Assembly: GCF_005280195.1 (NCBI RefSeq)
Contig: NZ_SZPR01000019.1
Location: forward strand, 1 to 64,000
DNA from: Streptomyces galbus
Lineage (GTDB): Bacteria > Actinomycetota > Actinomycetes > Streptomycetales > Streptomycetaceae
Direction of reading: 5' to 3'
DNA: 64,000 nucleotides
The notes beneath the pieces were generated by a model, which worked only from the letters and a program-made list of their open reading frames with translations, made no database searches and was not told where the DNA came from. The stretch's first letter is position 1; the number at the start of each line of letters is the position of its first letter. The translations under genes were made by a program, and so were the position numbers. Of the stretch, positions 25,434 to 33,960 are shown one piece after another.

Positions 25434-26420
25434 TCAGTGCCTCCGGTGGCGTACGACGGTGAAGGCCGCGGCGGTCGCCAGCGCCGCCACCGTCAGCACG
25501 ATCGCCGTCTCCACCAGGTGCAGTGGCCAGTAGTGGGACTGCGGGTGGTACGACGCGTAGGAGCCGGTGACGCCCAGGTCGTCCAGGCAGCGCCGGACCG
25601 CGGCGGGGACGCCGCCGCAGTTCCAGTACGGGACGCCGGTCCGGGGCCGGCCGTGGACCAGGGCGCCCTCGGCCAGCACCCACGCGTGCTCCGGCGGGAC
25701 GACCTGCGTCGCCGAGGTGCGGTGGACCTCCGGCCACAGGGAGGGGCGCAGGCGGGTGAGGGCCAGGTTCAGCAACGCCATGGCGGCCACCGAGACGCCG
25801 AGCGCGGGCAGGGCGCGGCGCAGCAGGAGCGCGGTGAGCGTGCCGACGGCCAGGGCGCACAGGGCGTACGCGACGGTGGCCGGGCCGCGCGCCAGGAACG
25901 CCGCGGCCTCGCTCCACTCCTGGAACACCAGATCGGGATGGGCGTCCCAGGACCAGCGGAACACCAGGACCAGCACGGTCGCGCCGCCCGCGATCACCAG
26001 GGCGGGCACGGCGAGCTTGGCCGCCAGCCAGCGGGTGGGCGTGACGGACTGGGTCCACGCGAGGCGGGCGGTGCCCGACTCCACCTCCCGGCCGATCAGC
26101 GCGCCGCCCGCGAACGCGGCCACGCCGAGGAAGGCGTAGGCCACGAGCGTGCCGATCCAGCCGACCGGGGTGCCGAAGCCGAAGCCGAAGCCGGGCACGG
26201 TGCTGTCGCAGAAGTCCTCGCCGCCGCAATCGACGGCCGCCCGCTCGGCGGGGGCCGTGACCAGCGTCAGCCACACCAGCCAGCCCGACAGTCCCGCCAC
26301 GGCCGCGGCCCACAGCAGCAGCGCGGTGCGGTGCAGCCGCAGGACGGTCCGGGCGGTGCCCCACGCGCGCGGGGCGGCGGACGGCGCGGTGACGGTCCGC
26401 CCACCGGTGAGCGCGGTCAT
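25434..26420 (-). CDS. ABC exporter permease (second of pair)
   Basis: A 328-aa integral membrane protein with about six helices. The segment ALIGREVESGTARLAWTQSVTPTRWLAAKLAVPAL is the intracellular coupling region of ABC-2 permeases. The long exported loop contains Cys pairs (DCGGEDFC and YWNCGG). It is a paralogue of the permease encoded just before, with which it shares GREhESGTAxLAWTQ and the exported end (SHYWPLHLVETA versus SHFWPLHLVTTA). ATG 26420 overlaps the upstream stop as ATGA. Cargo unknown; related loci respond to envelope stress or lantibiotics. Confidence 0.88.
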   Translation of the reverse strand: MTALTGGRTVTAPSAAPRAWGTARTVLRLHRTALLLWAAAVAGLSGWLVWLTLVTAPAERAAVDCGGEDFCDSTVPGFGFGFGTPVGWIGTLVAYAFLGVAAFAGGALIGREVESGTARLAWTQSVTPTRWLAAKLAVPALVIAGGATVLVLVFRWSWDAHPDLVFQEWSEAAAFLARGPATVAYALCALAVGTLTALLLRRALPALGVSVAAMALLNLALTRLRPSLWPEVHRTSATQVVPPEHAWVLAEGALVHGRPRTGVPYWNCGGVPAAVRRCLDDLGVTGSYASYHPQSHYWPLHLVETAIVLTVAALATAAAFTVVRHRRH

Positions 26421-27472
26421 CCGGCGACTCCTGTCCGACGGTTCCGGGCGGTTCCGCCGGTCGACCGTCTGACCAGCGCGAACGCGGTCGTCCCGAGCAC
26501 GACGACCAGGGCCAGCAGGACGGCTGTGGTGACCAGGTGCAGGGGCCAGAAGTGCGAGACGGGGTGGTACGACTGGAAGAAGCCGACGGCGTCCGCCTTG
26601 GCATAGGTGGACGTGCAGCCGTGCACCGCGTCCTCGGGCGGGCAGTGCGGGCGTGGGAGGTGTGCGCCGGTGGAGGTGACGATGCCCTCGTCGACGGTGA
26701 TGCCCACGCCCCGAATGCCCCGTCTCAGGGAAGTGACCGAGGTGTCGGCGGGCCACAGGTGCGGCATCAGCCGGTCCACGAGGACCCGGACCGCCGCGGT
26801 GGCGACCAGCCCGGTCGCCAGCGCGGGCAGCGCGCGGCGCCACAGCAGGCCCGCCAGCGCCCCGCAGCCGAGCCCGGCGAGGGCGAAGCCGACCGTGGTC
26901 GGGCCGTTGGCGTGCAGGGTGAGGCCGTCGTACCAGGACTTCGCCGTGTCCACGCGGCCGTTCGCCGCCGACCACGCGTGGTGGTGCAGCCAGACCAACA
27001 GTCCTGTCCCCGCGGTGACCAGCACGGCCGGTGCGGCGAGCTTGACGGCGAGCCAGCGGACCGGGGAAATGCCCTGCGTCCAGGCGAGGTGCGCGGTGCC
27101 GGACTCCAGCTCACGACCGAGCAGGGCGGCACCGGACCAGGCGGCGACGAGGAAGGGCAGCGCGGTCAGGGCGATCGTCGTGCAGTCGTACACGTTCTTG
27201 TAGCGCAGGATCGCGTCCTGGTAGTAGGAGCAGGCCCCCTCGCCATGGCACGCGTCGTAGTCGTGCCAGGCGTCGGCGGACGCGTCCGTCAACGGGCCCG
27301 CGAGCCAGAGCAGCGCGGCGGCCAGGACGACCACCAGGGCCGCCCAGATGTACAGCGCGGGACGGTGCAGGCGCAGCAGCCAGCGCAGGTCGCGGGTGAG
27401 CGCGGCGGAGCGTGCCGGGGCGGCCGGCAGGGGGCCGGGGGCGGTCGGCAGGGGGGAGGCGAGGGCGCTCAT
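26417..27472 (-). CDS. ABC exporter permease (first of pair)
   Basis: A 351-aa membrane protein built like its downstream paralogue, with GAALLGRELESGTAHLAWTQG as the coupling region. Its exported loop holds CHGEGACSYY and CPPEDAVHGC, four Cys that may form disulfides. The two likely form a heterodimeric channel. The true start is ATG 27472, at an ATGA overlap with the ATPase gene. A much longer open frame on this strand reaches to 29569 but crosses two other genes and is not coding. Confidence 0.88.
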   Translation of the reverse strand: MSALASPLPTAPGPLPAAPARSAALTRDLRWLLRLHRPALYIWAALVVVLAAALLWLAGPLTDASADAWHDYDACHGEGACSYYQDAILRYKNVYDCTTIALTALPFLVAAWSGAALLGRELESGTAHLAWTQGISPVRWLAVKLAAPAVLVTAGTGLLVWLHHHAWSAANGRVDTAKSWYDGLTLHANGPTTVGFALAGLGCGALAGLLWRRALPALATGLVATAAVRVLVDRLMPHLWPADTSVTSLRRGIRGVGITVDEGIVTSTGAHLPRPHCPPEDAVHGCTSTYAKADAVGFFQSYHPVSHFWPLHLVTTAVLLALVVVLGTTAFALVRRSTGGTARNRRTGVAG

Positions 27473-28425
27473 GCGGCGGCCTCCGTGGCGTTCCCGGTCC
27501 GGTCGGTGGCGTCCGCGGCGGTGCCGGCCTCGTCGGCGGGCTCCGCGGGGGTGAGGGGCGCGGCCTGCGGATTGCGCAGGTACGCGAGGACCAGTTCCTC
27601 CAGGGCGGGCGGCGTGGCCCGCCACTCGGCGGGCAGCGGGCCGCCGGGCCGGACCAGGGCCGTGAGCTGGCGGCCCGTGGTGCGGGACTCGACCACCGTG
27701 TGCCCCGTCAGGTCTGCCGACTCGGCGGGCGCGCTCACGCGCGCGTGCGCCTCGATCAGCTCGTCGATCTCGCCGGCCAGCCGCACCCGGCCGCCTCCGA
27801 CGAGCAGCAGGTGGTCGCAGGAGTCCTCTAGCTCGGCGACGACGTGCGAGGACATCGCGATCGTGGTGCCGTACTGCGCGGCCTGCGCCATCAGCGTGCC
27901 CATCAGCTCGTGCCGGGCCAGCGGGTCCAGATCGGCCATCGGCTCGTCCAGCAGCAGCAGGTCGGGCCGCTTGCCCAGCGCGAGCGCCAGGGCGACCCGG
28001 GTGCGCTGACCGCCGGAGAGCGACCGGACCCTCGCCCGGGGATCCAGCTCCCCGGCCCGTACGACGGCCTCGGCGACGGAAGGCTCCCAGTGTCCGGGGT
28101 TGAGGTCGGCGCCCAGGCGCAGCGTCTCGGCGACCGTGAGCTGGGGGTAGAGCGGCTTGTCCTGGGCGACGTATCCGACCCGCGCGCGTGCCGACGCCGG
28201 GTCGGTGCCCAGCACGGTGATCGCGCCCTCGGACGGTGCGGTCAGTCCGGCGGCGAGGGCGAGCAGGGTGGACTTCCCGGCGCCGTTGGGGCCGACTACG
28301 GCGCAGACCCGGCCGGCGGGCAGCCGGAACGAGCAGTCGCGCAGGGCCCAGGCGCCGCGGCGCCCGAACCGCTTGCCGAGGGCACCGGCCCGCAGGGCGT
28401 ACGGCGGGGTGGGGCGGCTGGTCAT
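27469..28425 (-). CDS. ABC transporter ATPase
   Basis: A 318-aa ATPase energising the two permeases encoded after it. Walker A is GPNGAGKST (about residues 45-53), Q-loop VGYVAQDKPLYPQL, signature SLSGGQRTRVALALAL, Walker B LLLLDEPMADLDP, and the H-loop is replaced by SSHVV, which keeps His. The C-terminal 80 residues, rich in Ala, Thr and Glu, form an extra regulatory-looking tail. It overlaps the GntR gene upstream by 4 bases, so the four genes form one tightly coupled operon. Confidence 0.93.
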   Translation of the reverse strand: MTSRPTPPYALRAGALGKRFGRRGAWALRDCSFRLPAGRVCAVVGPNGAGKSTLLALAAGLTAPSEGAITVLGTDPASARARVGYVAQDKPLYPQLTVAETLRLGADLNPGHWEPSVAEAVVRAGELDPRARVRSLSGGQRTRVALALALGKRPDLLLLDEPMADLDPLARHELMGTLMAQAAQYGTTIAMSSHVVAELEDSCDHLLLVGGGRVRLAGEIDELIEAHARVSAPAESADLTGHTVVESRTTGRQLTALVRPGGPLPAEWRATPPALEELVLAYLRNPQAAPLTPAEPADEAGTAADATDRTGNATEAAA

Positions 28426-28880
28426 GAAGGGTCTCCCCCCTGGAGCGCAGGCTTGCTGCTCGGGTTCGTGGGGTGGTCGGCGTGGCCGGACGGGCTGTCC
28501 GGGGCCGGGAAGACGTCGTCGAGGACGGCGGCGAAGAGCGCGGCCACGTCCTCCCGGTCCAGTCCCGCCTCGCGGGCCTGAGCCGCCCAGGCGCCCAGTC
28601 CGGCGCGCAGCGGGGAGTCGTCGGCGGGGGCGGCGCCCAGGGAGCGCCGCACGAAGGTGCCGAGCCCCCGGCGGGCCTCGACCAGGCCCTCGCGCTCCAG
28701 CTCGCGGTACGCCTTGAGGACGGTGTTCGGGTTGATGGCGGTCGCCTCGACGACCTCACGGGCGGTCGGCAGCCGGTCCCCGGGCCGCAGCAGGCCCAGG
28801 CGCAGGGCCTGCTTGGTCTGCTGGACGATCTGGACGTAGGTGGCGACGCCGCTGTGGCGGTCGATGCGGTATTCGACCAC
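28422..28880 (-). CDS. GntR regulator, YtrA subfamily
   Basis: A 152-aa repressor. The winged-helix N-terminus (VEYRIDRHSGVATYVQIVQQ, LRPGDRLPTAREVVEATAIN, NTVLKAYRELEREGLVEAR) is followed by a short helical dimerisation tail, which defines the YtrA subfamily, whose members commonly control linked ABC exporters and fall off DNA in response to wall-active compounds. GTG 28880 has AAAGGG 8 bases upstream. It leads the exporter operon and probably controls it and itself through the palindrome at its start. Confidence 0.92.
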   Translation of the reverse strand: MVEYRIDRHSGVATYVQIVQQTKQALRLGLLRPGDRLPTAREVVEATAINPNTVLKAYRELEREGLVEARRGLGTFVRRSLGAAPADDSPLRAGLGAWAAQAREAGLDREDVAALFAAVLDDVFPAPDSPSGHADHPTNPSSKPALQGGDPS

Positions 28881-28884
28881 GGCA

Positions 28885-28920
28885 ACCACCCTTTCACTAA
28901 TTGAGTAGTGAAAGGGTGGT
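28885..28920. promoter_or_regulatory. Operator of the YtrA-type repressor
   Basis: A perfect 15-bp inverted repeat (ACCACCCTTTCACTA and its complement) with a 6-base spacer, ATTGAG, starting 4 bases before the GTG. The inner CACTA-N6-TAGTG resembles known YtrA operators. The downstream arm contains the ribosome site AAAGGGTGG of the repressor gene, so the same bases could also hide it in an RNA hairpin. Confidence 0.8.
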
Positions 28921-29047
28921 GCAGGGGTGGGGCGGAAGTCAAGCCGGGGGGCGGCTGCGTGATGGGGTGCCCGAGGGGGCGCACGGGTCGAGGAAATCCG
29001 GCCCGCGGAGCGTGAACCGATGGGCGGGGCTCGTCCGATGAGGGGGT

Positions 29048-29590
29048 GTGAGCGAAACGGGAAGCGACGGGGAGCTGCTGCGGGCCATCGCGGCGCACGG
29101 GGACCGTCACGCCTTCGAGGAGCTGTACCGGCGCTATGCGCCGTGGCTGAGCGCACGCATGCGCAGCCGCTGCGCCGACGCCGGGATAGTCGACGACGTC
29201 GTGCAGGAGACGTTCCTCGCGGTGTGGCGCGGCACCGCGCGCTACCGCGAGGAGGGCGACGTGGCCGGCTGGCTGTGGCGCATCGGCTCGCGCCGGCTGG
29301 TCGACGCACTGCGCAACGACGGGGCGCGCGGCCGGCTGCGTCAGACGCTGGCACGGCTGCGCCACCGGGACGAGGCGTCGGCGGAGGACCGCGTGCTCGC
29401 GGGGGTGGAGCACGGGGACCTCGCCGGGGCCCTCATACGGCTGTCCCCCGAGCTGCGGGCGGTCCTCCAGGCGACGGTCATCGACGGCCTGAGCACGCGG
29501 GAGGCCGCGGTCCTGCTCGGCATTCCGGCCGGCACGGTCAAGACGCGGGCCCAGCGCGCCCGCAAGCAACTGCGGGAGGCGCTGGCGTGA
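29048..29590 (+). CDS. ECF sigma factor
   Basis: A 180-aa RNA polymerase sigma factor of the extracytoplasmic-function group. Region 2 is AFEELYRRYAPWLSARMRSR, then DDVVQETFLAVWR and DVAGWLWRIGSRRLVDALR. Region 4 is LSPELRAVLQATVIDGLSTREAAVLLGIPAGTVKTRAQRARKQLREAL. AGGGGG sits just before the GTG. A gene for a zinc-finger membrane protein follows, and an ABC exporter after it, so this sigma probably controls the exporter in response to a membrane signal. The promoter faces the GntR operon across 167 bases. Confidence 0.93.
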   Translation: MSETGSDGELLRAIAAHGDRHAFEELYRRYAPWLSARMRSRCADAGIVDDVVQETFLAVWRGTARYREEGDVAGWLWRIGSRRLVDALRNDGARGRLRQTLARLRHRDEASAEDRVLAGVEHGDLAGALIRLSPELRAVLQATVIDGLSTREAAVLLGIPAGTVKTRAQRARKQLREALA

Positions 29591-29744
29591 AGTGGGTCAG
29601 GCACGGAAGGAAGCGGGTCGCGCACGGACGCGGGGCCGTGGACGGACGCGGTGTTCCCCCGCGGGGCGGGAGAGCCCGCGGGCGCGGTCGGGGAGCCCTG
29701 GCGCACAGCAGGGGAGTCGAGCGGTGGCAGCAGGAGGTGGCGGC

Positions 29745-30584
29745 ATGACGTGGCACGTGACCGAGGAGGACCTACGGGCCTACGCCCGCGGCGCGTTGGC
29801 GCCCCCCTCGCTCTGGTCGGCCGACACGCACCTCGCGGCGTGCGCGCACTGCCGGGCGCGGCTGGCGGAGGTGACCGAGCCGGCCGTGCTGGAGGCCGGC
29901 TGGCAGCGGCTGGACGCCGAGCTGGACGCGCCCCGGCCGGGCCCCTTCGAGCGGCTGCTGCTGCGGCTCGGCGTCGCCGACCACACCGCGCGCCTGCTGA
30001 CGGCGACGCCGGTGCTGCGGCGCTCCTGGCTGCTGGCGGTGCTGTCGCTGCTGGTGATGACCGTGCTGGTGGTCCGCGTGGCGGACACCCCCGGTCTCTT
30101 CCTGGCGCTGGCGCCGCTGCTGCCGCTGGCCGGGGTGGCGCTGTCCTTCGGCCCGTCGCTCGACCCCACCTTCGAGATGGCGGTCGTGGCCCCGCTGCAC
30201 GGCTTCCGGCTGCTGATGATCCGCACGGTCGCGGTCCTCGCCACCGGCCTCGCCTGCAACGGCCTGGCGACCCTGGCCCTGCCGGGGTACGGCCTGTCGG
30301 CCCTGGCCTGGCTGCTGCCCGCGCTCGCCCTCACCGCGACCGGTCTCGCGCTCAGCGCCCGGCTGGGCCCGGTGCTCGCGCCCACCCTGGTCGGGGGCGG
30401 GTGGCTGACGCTGCTGCTGGTGGCCGCCACGCGGGCCGACGGCCACACGCCCGTGCCGTTCACGGCGGCCGGGCAGACGGCCGCGGCCGGGGTGGCGGCC
30501 CTGGCGACCGTGCTGCTCGTCCAGTCCCGGGACCGCTTCGACACCGGGCGGGCGGGCCGTATCGCGGGAGGGGACCTGTCATGA
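29745..30584 (+). CDS. Zinc-finger membrane protein, putative anti-sigma factor
   Basis: A 279-aa protein. The N-terminal cytosolic domain carries HLAACAHC, the H-x3-C-x2-C motif of zf-HC2/ZAS anti-sigma domains, with VTEEDLRAYARGAL before it. After about residue 90 come six hydrophobic segments (for example WLLAVLSLLVMTVLVV and GLFLALAPLLPLAGVAL), far more than the single helix of standard anti-sigma factors. It likely holds the sigma encoded before it until a membrane event releases it. AGGAGG precedes ATG 29745. A 154-base gap separates the two genes. Confidence 0.85.
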   Translation: MTWHVTEEDLRAYARGALAPPSLWSADTHLAACAHCRARLAEVTEPAVLEAGWQRLDAELDAPRPGPFERLLLRLGVADHTARLLTATPVLRRSWLLAVLSLLVMTVLVVRVADTPGLFLALAPLLPLAGVALSFGPSLDPTFEMAVVAPLHGFRLLMIRTVAVLATGLACNGLATLALPGYGLSALAWLLPALALTATGLALSARLGPVLAPTLVGGGWLTLLLVAATRADGHTPVPFTAAGQTAAAGVAALATVLLVQSRDRFDTGRAGRIAGGDLS

Positions 30585-30774
30585 CGGCCGACCGCCGCAC
30601 GGCACCCCCAGCGCCGGCCCGGGCCCCGTCGCACCACTGCCCGTCGCCCCGTGGAGCGGCGGGTGACGGCCCCTCCGACGGCACCTCACCCCACGACCGC
30701 CCAGCGGCCGGTGCCTCCGCCCACCGCCCCTCACCCGACGGCCGCGCAGGCCACTGCCCTTCCGGGAGCACCGC

Positions 30775-31644
30775 ATGACCGCCGCACCCACCACGCTGAC
30801 GGCCTCCGGCCTCACCCTCCGCTACGGCGGCACGCGCGCCCTCGACGACGTCTCACTGAGCCTGACGCGAGGGGTCACGGGGCTCCTGGGGCCCAACGGC
30901 GCGGGCAAGACCACCCTGCTGCGGGTGCTGGCCACGGCCGTGCCGCCGGACGGGGGCGAGTTCAGGGCACTGGGCCACGACCCGCGCGGCTCGGCGGGCC
31001 GGCTCGCGCTCCGCCGGGAACTGGGCTACCTGCCCCAGACCCCCGGCTTCCACCCGGACTTCACGGCCTTCGCGTTCGTCGACTACGTGGCGATCCTCAA
31101 GGAGCTGACCGACCGCGGGGCACGCCACCGGGAGGTGCGGCGCGTCCTGGACGCCGTCGACCTCGGCGAGGTGCGCGGAAAGCGGCTCAAGCGGCTGTCC
31201 GGCGGTATGCGCCAGCGCGTCGCCCTGGCCGCCGCCCTCGTCGGCGACCCCGGCTTCCTCGTCCTGGACGAGCCGACCGTCGGCCTGGATCCGGAACAGC
31301 GGATGCGGTTCAGGGAGTTGATCGCCGAGGCGGGCGAGGGCCGCACGGTGCTGCTGTCCACCCACCAGACGGAGGACGTGGCGATGCTCTGCCACCGGGT
31401 GGTGGTCCTGGCCCACGGCCGGGTCCGCTTCGAGGGCACCCCCGCCGAGCTGACGGCGCGGGCGGCCGGCCGGGTGTGGAGCAGCGACCGGCGCGACCCG
31501 GCCGCACGCGCGGGCTGGCGGACCGGCACGGGCACGTTCCGCAACGTCGGAGACCCGCCCGAGGGCGCCGACCTGCTCGAACCCACCCTGGAGGACGGCT
31601 ACCTGCTCACCCTGGACGGCGAGAGCGCGGGAGTGACGGCATGA
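30775..31644 (+). CDS. ABC transporter ATPase
   Basis: A 289-aa exporter ATPase. Walker A GPNGAGKTT, Q-loop LGYLPQTPGFHPDF, signature RLSGGMRQRVALAAAL, Walker B FLVLDEPTVGLDP and H-loop STHQTED are all intact. The C-terminal part (VWSSDRRDPAARAGWRTGTG onwards) is an accessory domain seen in ABC-2 type ATPases that bind the permease tail. It begins with ATG at the end of an uninterrupted frame from the anti-sigma gene, and its stop overlaps the permease start as ATGA. Confidence 0.93.
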   Translation: MTAAPTTLTASGLTLRYGGTRALDDVSLSLTRGVTGLLGPNGAGKTTLLRVLATAVPPDGGEFRALGHDPRGSAGRLALRRELGYLPQTPGFHPDFTAFAFVDYVAILKELTDRGARHREVRRVLDAVDLGEVRGKRLKRLSGGMRQRVALAAALVGDPGFLVLDEPTVGLDPEQRMRFRELIAEAGEGRTVLLSTHQTEDVAMLCHRVVVLAHGRVRFEGTPAELTARAAGRVWSSDRRDPAARAGWRTGTGTFRNVGDPPEGADLLEPTLEDGYLLTLDGESAGVTA

Positions 31645-33198
31645 GCACCACGGTCGAGGAGCCCACGGTGGAGCCCACCCCCACCCCGCCCGGCGCCGCC
31701 CCCACCCGCACCGCCCAGCGCACGGCGGCCGTCCTCGCCCTCGCCCGCGCGGAGGCGCGGGAGCTGGTGATGACGATCCCGGTGCTGTTCTTCTTCCTGC
31801 TCGAAGCCGGTCTGCTCGTCTGGAAGTGCTGGGACGAGGAGGGCATGGACGCCTTCCCGGTGCTCAACACGGTGGACCGGGGCACCCAGACCGCCCCGCT
31901 GCTCGCCTGTATCGCCCTGCTGCTCTCCGTCAACGTGGCGGTGCTGCGTGACCGCAGGAACGGCACCGCCCACCAGTTCGGCGTCCTGCCCATGGAGCCC
32001 TGGCGCCGCACGCTGGCACACCTGCTGTCGGTGGTGCCGTTCGTCCTGCTGACCGCGCTGCTGGTCGGCGTCGACTACGGCTGGTCGGCACTCAAGCCCG
32101 GTGCGGTGGGCCACGGTTCGCTCGGCGAGCTGGCCGTCGGGCCGTTGACGGTGCTCCTGGCCGGCGTGGCCGGCGTGCTGCTGGCCCGGCTGCTCCCCTC
32201 GACCTTCGTGCCCATACTGTTCGCGGTCGCCGCGTACCTCCTGATCGTGATCGTGCTGACGTCCGACAGCGCGCCGGAGGGCGTGCGGCGGCTCGTCCCG
32301 GTCCTCGACGCGGGCGGCGGCGGGGGCGACCCGGTCCCGTCGGACCTGCTGGGCCGCCCGGCTTCCTGGCACGCGCTGTACCTGGCCGGGCTGTGTGCCC
32401 TGCTGGCCTGCGCGGCGCTGCTCGTCGCCGGTGGCCGCACGCGCACGGTGAAGGCGGTGACGGCGGTCGCCCTCGCGGCCACCGCGGCGGGCGTCGTCGG
32501 CCAGCTCCCACGGGACACGGCGGCCCTGGAAGCGGCGCGGAGGACGGCGTCCACGGCACCGGAGCGGGTCCAGTCCTGCACCACCCGTGGCGGGGCGACG
32601 TACTGCGCCTTCCCCGAGTGGAACGGCGTGCGGGGGGGAGTGGGCGAAGGTCGTGGACCGGGTGCGCTCGGCGGCCGGCGCCCCGGCGTCCGGCCTGCAC
32701 CTGACGGTCCGGCAGCGCATCGACCTCACCGGGGGCCTGGAGGTCGACAGCACGCTGTCCCCCTCCACCACGCCCGGTGAGGTCACGGTCGGCACCCGCT
32801 GGGGCGGCAACCGCGTCGGCGAGTTGGCGGTGGGCGTGGCCGCGGTCCTCGTGGCCGGCACGGAGGCCAGGGCCGACGCGCTGTGCGACGGCCGCATGGT
32901 GACCGTCATGTGGCTGGCCCTGGGCGGCGACGCGCACCCCCTGGCGACCTTCCACGACCTCCGCCTCGACGACGACGTCACCGGCTCGGGCGTGGTGCTG
33001 GCCCCGACGGACCCGCTGTCCCTGACGGCCCAGCAGACCGAGGTCCTGCGCGCCCTCCTGGACCGGCCCCGCGCGGAGGTGACCGCCCGGGTCAAGGCGC
33101 ACTGGCGGGACCTGACGTCCCCCCGGACGACGACGGCACGGACCGCCCGGCTGCTGGGCGTGCCGGTGCCGAAGGGGAAGGAGACCTGTGAGGTCTAG
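31641..33198 (+). pseudogene. ABC permease gene broken by a one-base frameshift
   Basis: The first frame (from ATG 31641) encodes six or so helices (VLFFFLLEAGLLVWKCW, LACIALLLSVNVAVLRDR, VLLARLLPSTFVPILFAVAAY) and runs into an exported segment, SCTTRGGATYCAFPEWNGVRG. It then turns into unlikely sequence and stops at 32780. The expected continuation, EWAKVVDRVRSAAG to VKAHWRDLTSPR, lies in the next frame and ends at 33198. Removing one G from the run of seven at 32632-32638 joins both into a 518-aa protein. Either a recent mutation, a sequencing error at a homopolymer, or slippage. Confidence 0.8.
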
Positions 33199-33937
33199 GA
33201 GCGGCCCGCTGCAGCGGATGAAGAGCCGTCCCCCGTCGCGGACGGGGAGGTGCCCACTGTTTCGGGCGGTGTTGCGGGCGCTGGTGCCGCCGGTGTGGCG
33301 GACGCTGCCCTGGAGGGCGGCCGCGCTCGCCGGGGCGGGGGGCCTGCTGCTGGCCGGGAGCACCAGACTCCCGGAGCGGGTGCCCGACCAGGGCGCGGGA
33401 TGGGCCGTGTTGCGGCTGGTCGCGCTGCTCGGGGCGGTGGCGTTCGGGTTCATCCTCGACGACCCCGCCCGGCACACCACCGCCGCCGCACCGGTGGGCC
33501 GGGCGGTCCGGGCCGGGCTGCGGACGGCGCTGGCCCTCCCGGTCGCGGCGGTGTGGTGGACGACGGCCCTGCTCCTCATACCGGGCCCCGCCCGTCCCCC
33601 GGCCGGACCGGTCACCGTGGAGGCGGCGGCCATGGCGACGACCGCACTCGCCCTCGCCACGGCGGTGATCCGCTGCACGGACGGCACCCGGCCGGGCAGG
33701 ACGACGGCGGCCCGGCTGGCCCTGGCCGCCCCGGCCTTGGCGCTGGTCCCGGACCGCTGGGGACTGCTGGGAGTGCCCGGGGAGCCGTGGTGGACCGGCA
33801 CCCAGGTGAGGTGGGCGTCGGTCCTGTGCCTGACGGCGCTGTGGTGCGCGGTGGCGACACCGGAGCCGCTGCGGCGGTGGCGCCCGGGGCACGGACGGCC
33901 CGGCGACCGGCCGGGGCGCACGTCAGCCGCGCGCTGA
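33188..33937 (+). CDS. ABC-associated membrane protein
   Basis: A 249-aa integral membrane protein with a basic N-terminus and five or six helices (WRAAALAGAGGLLLAG, WAVLRLVALLGAVAFGFIL, ALALPVAAVWWTTALLLI, WASVLCLTALWCAVA). The phrase FGFILDDPARHTTAAAPVGR resembles the cytosolic region of exporter permeases of this kind. GTG 33188 lies inside the end of the frameshifted permease gene with AAGGAG just upstream, so it is the last member of the sigma-led exporter operon. No catalytic motif is present. Confidence 0.75.
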   Translation: MRSRSGPLQRMKSRPPSRTGRCPLFRAVLRALVPPVWRTLPWRAAALAGAGGLLLAGSTRLPERVPDQGAGWAVLRLVALLGAVAFGFILDDPARHTTAAAPVGRAVRAGLRTALALPVAAVWWTTALLLIPGPARPPAGPVTVEAAAMATTALALATAVIRCTDGTRPGRTTAARLALAAPALALVPDRWGLLGVPGEPWWTGTQVRWASVLCLTALWCAVATPEPLRRWRPGHGRPGDRPGRTSAAR

Positions 33938-33960
33938 CCCCGGCCCTTCCAGCCCCGGTG

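Noticed and set aside
26417..29569. Open frame of over 1000 codons on the minus strand
   Set aside because: Only its last third is a real permease (start 27472). The rest runs across the ATPase and GntR genes and the sigma factor in a non-coding frame, a usual effect of very high GC.
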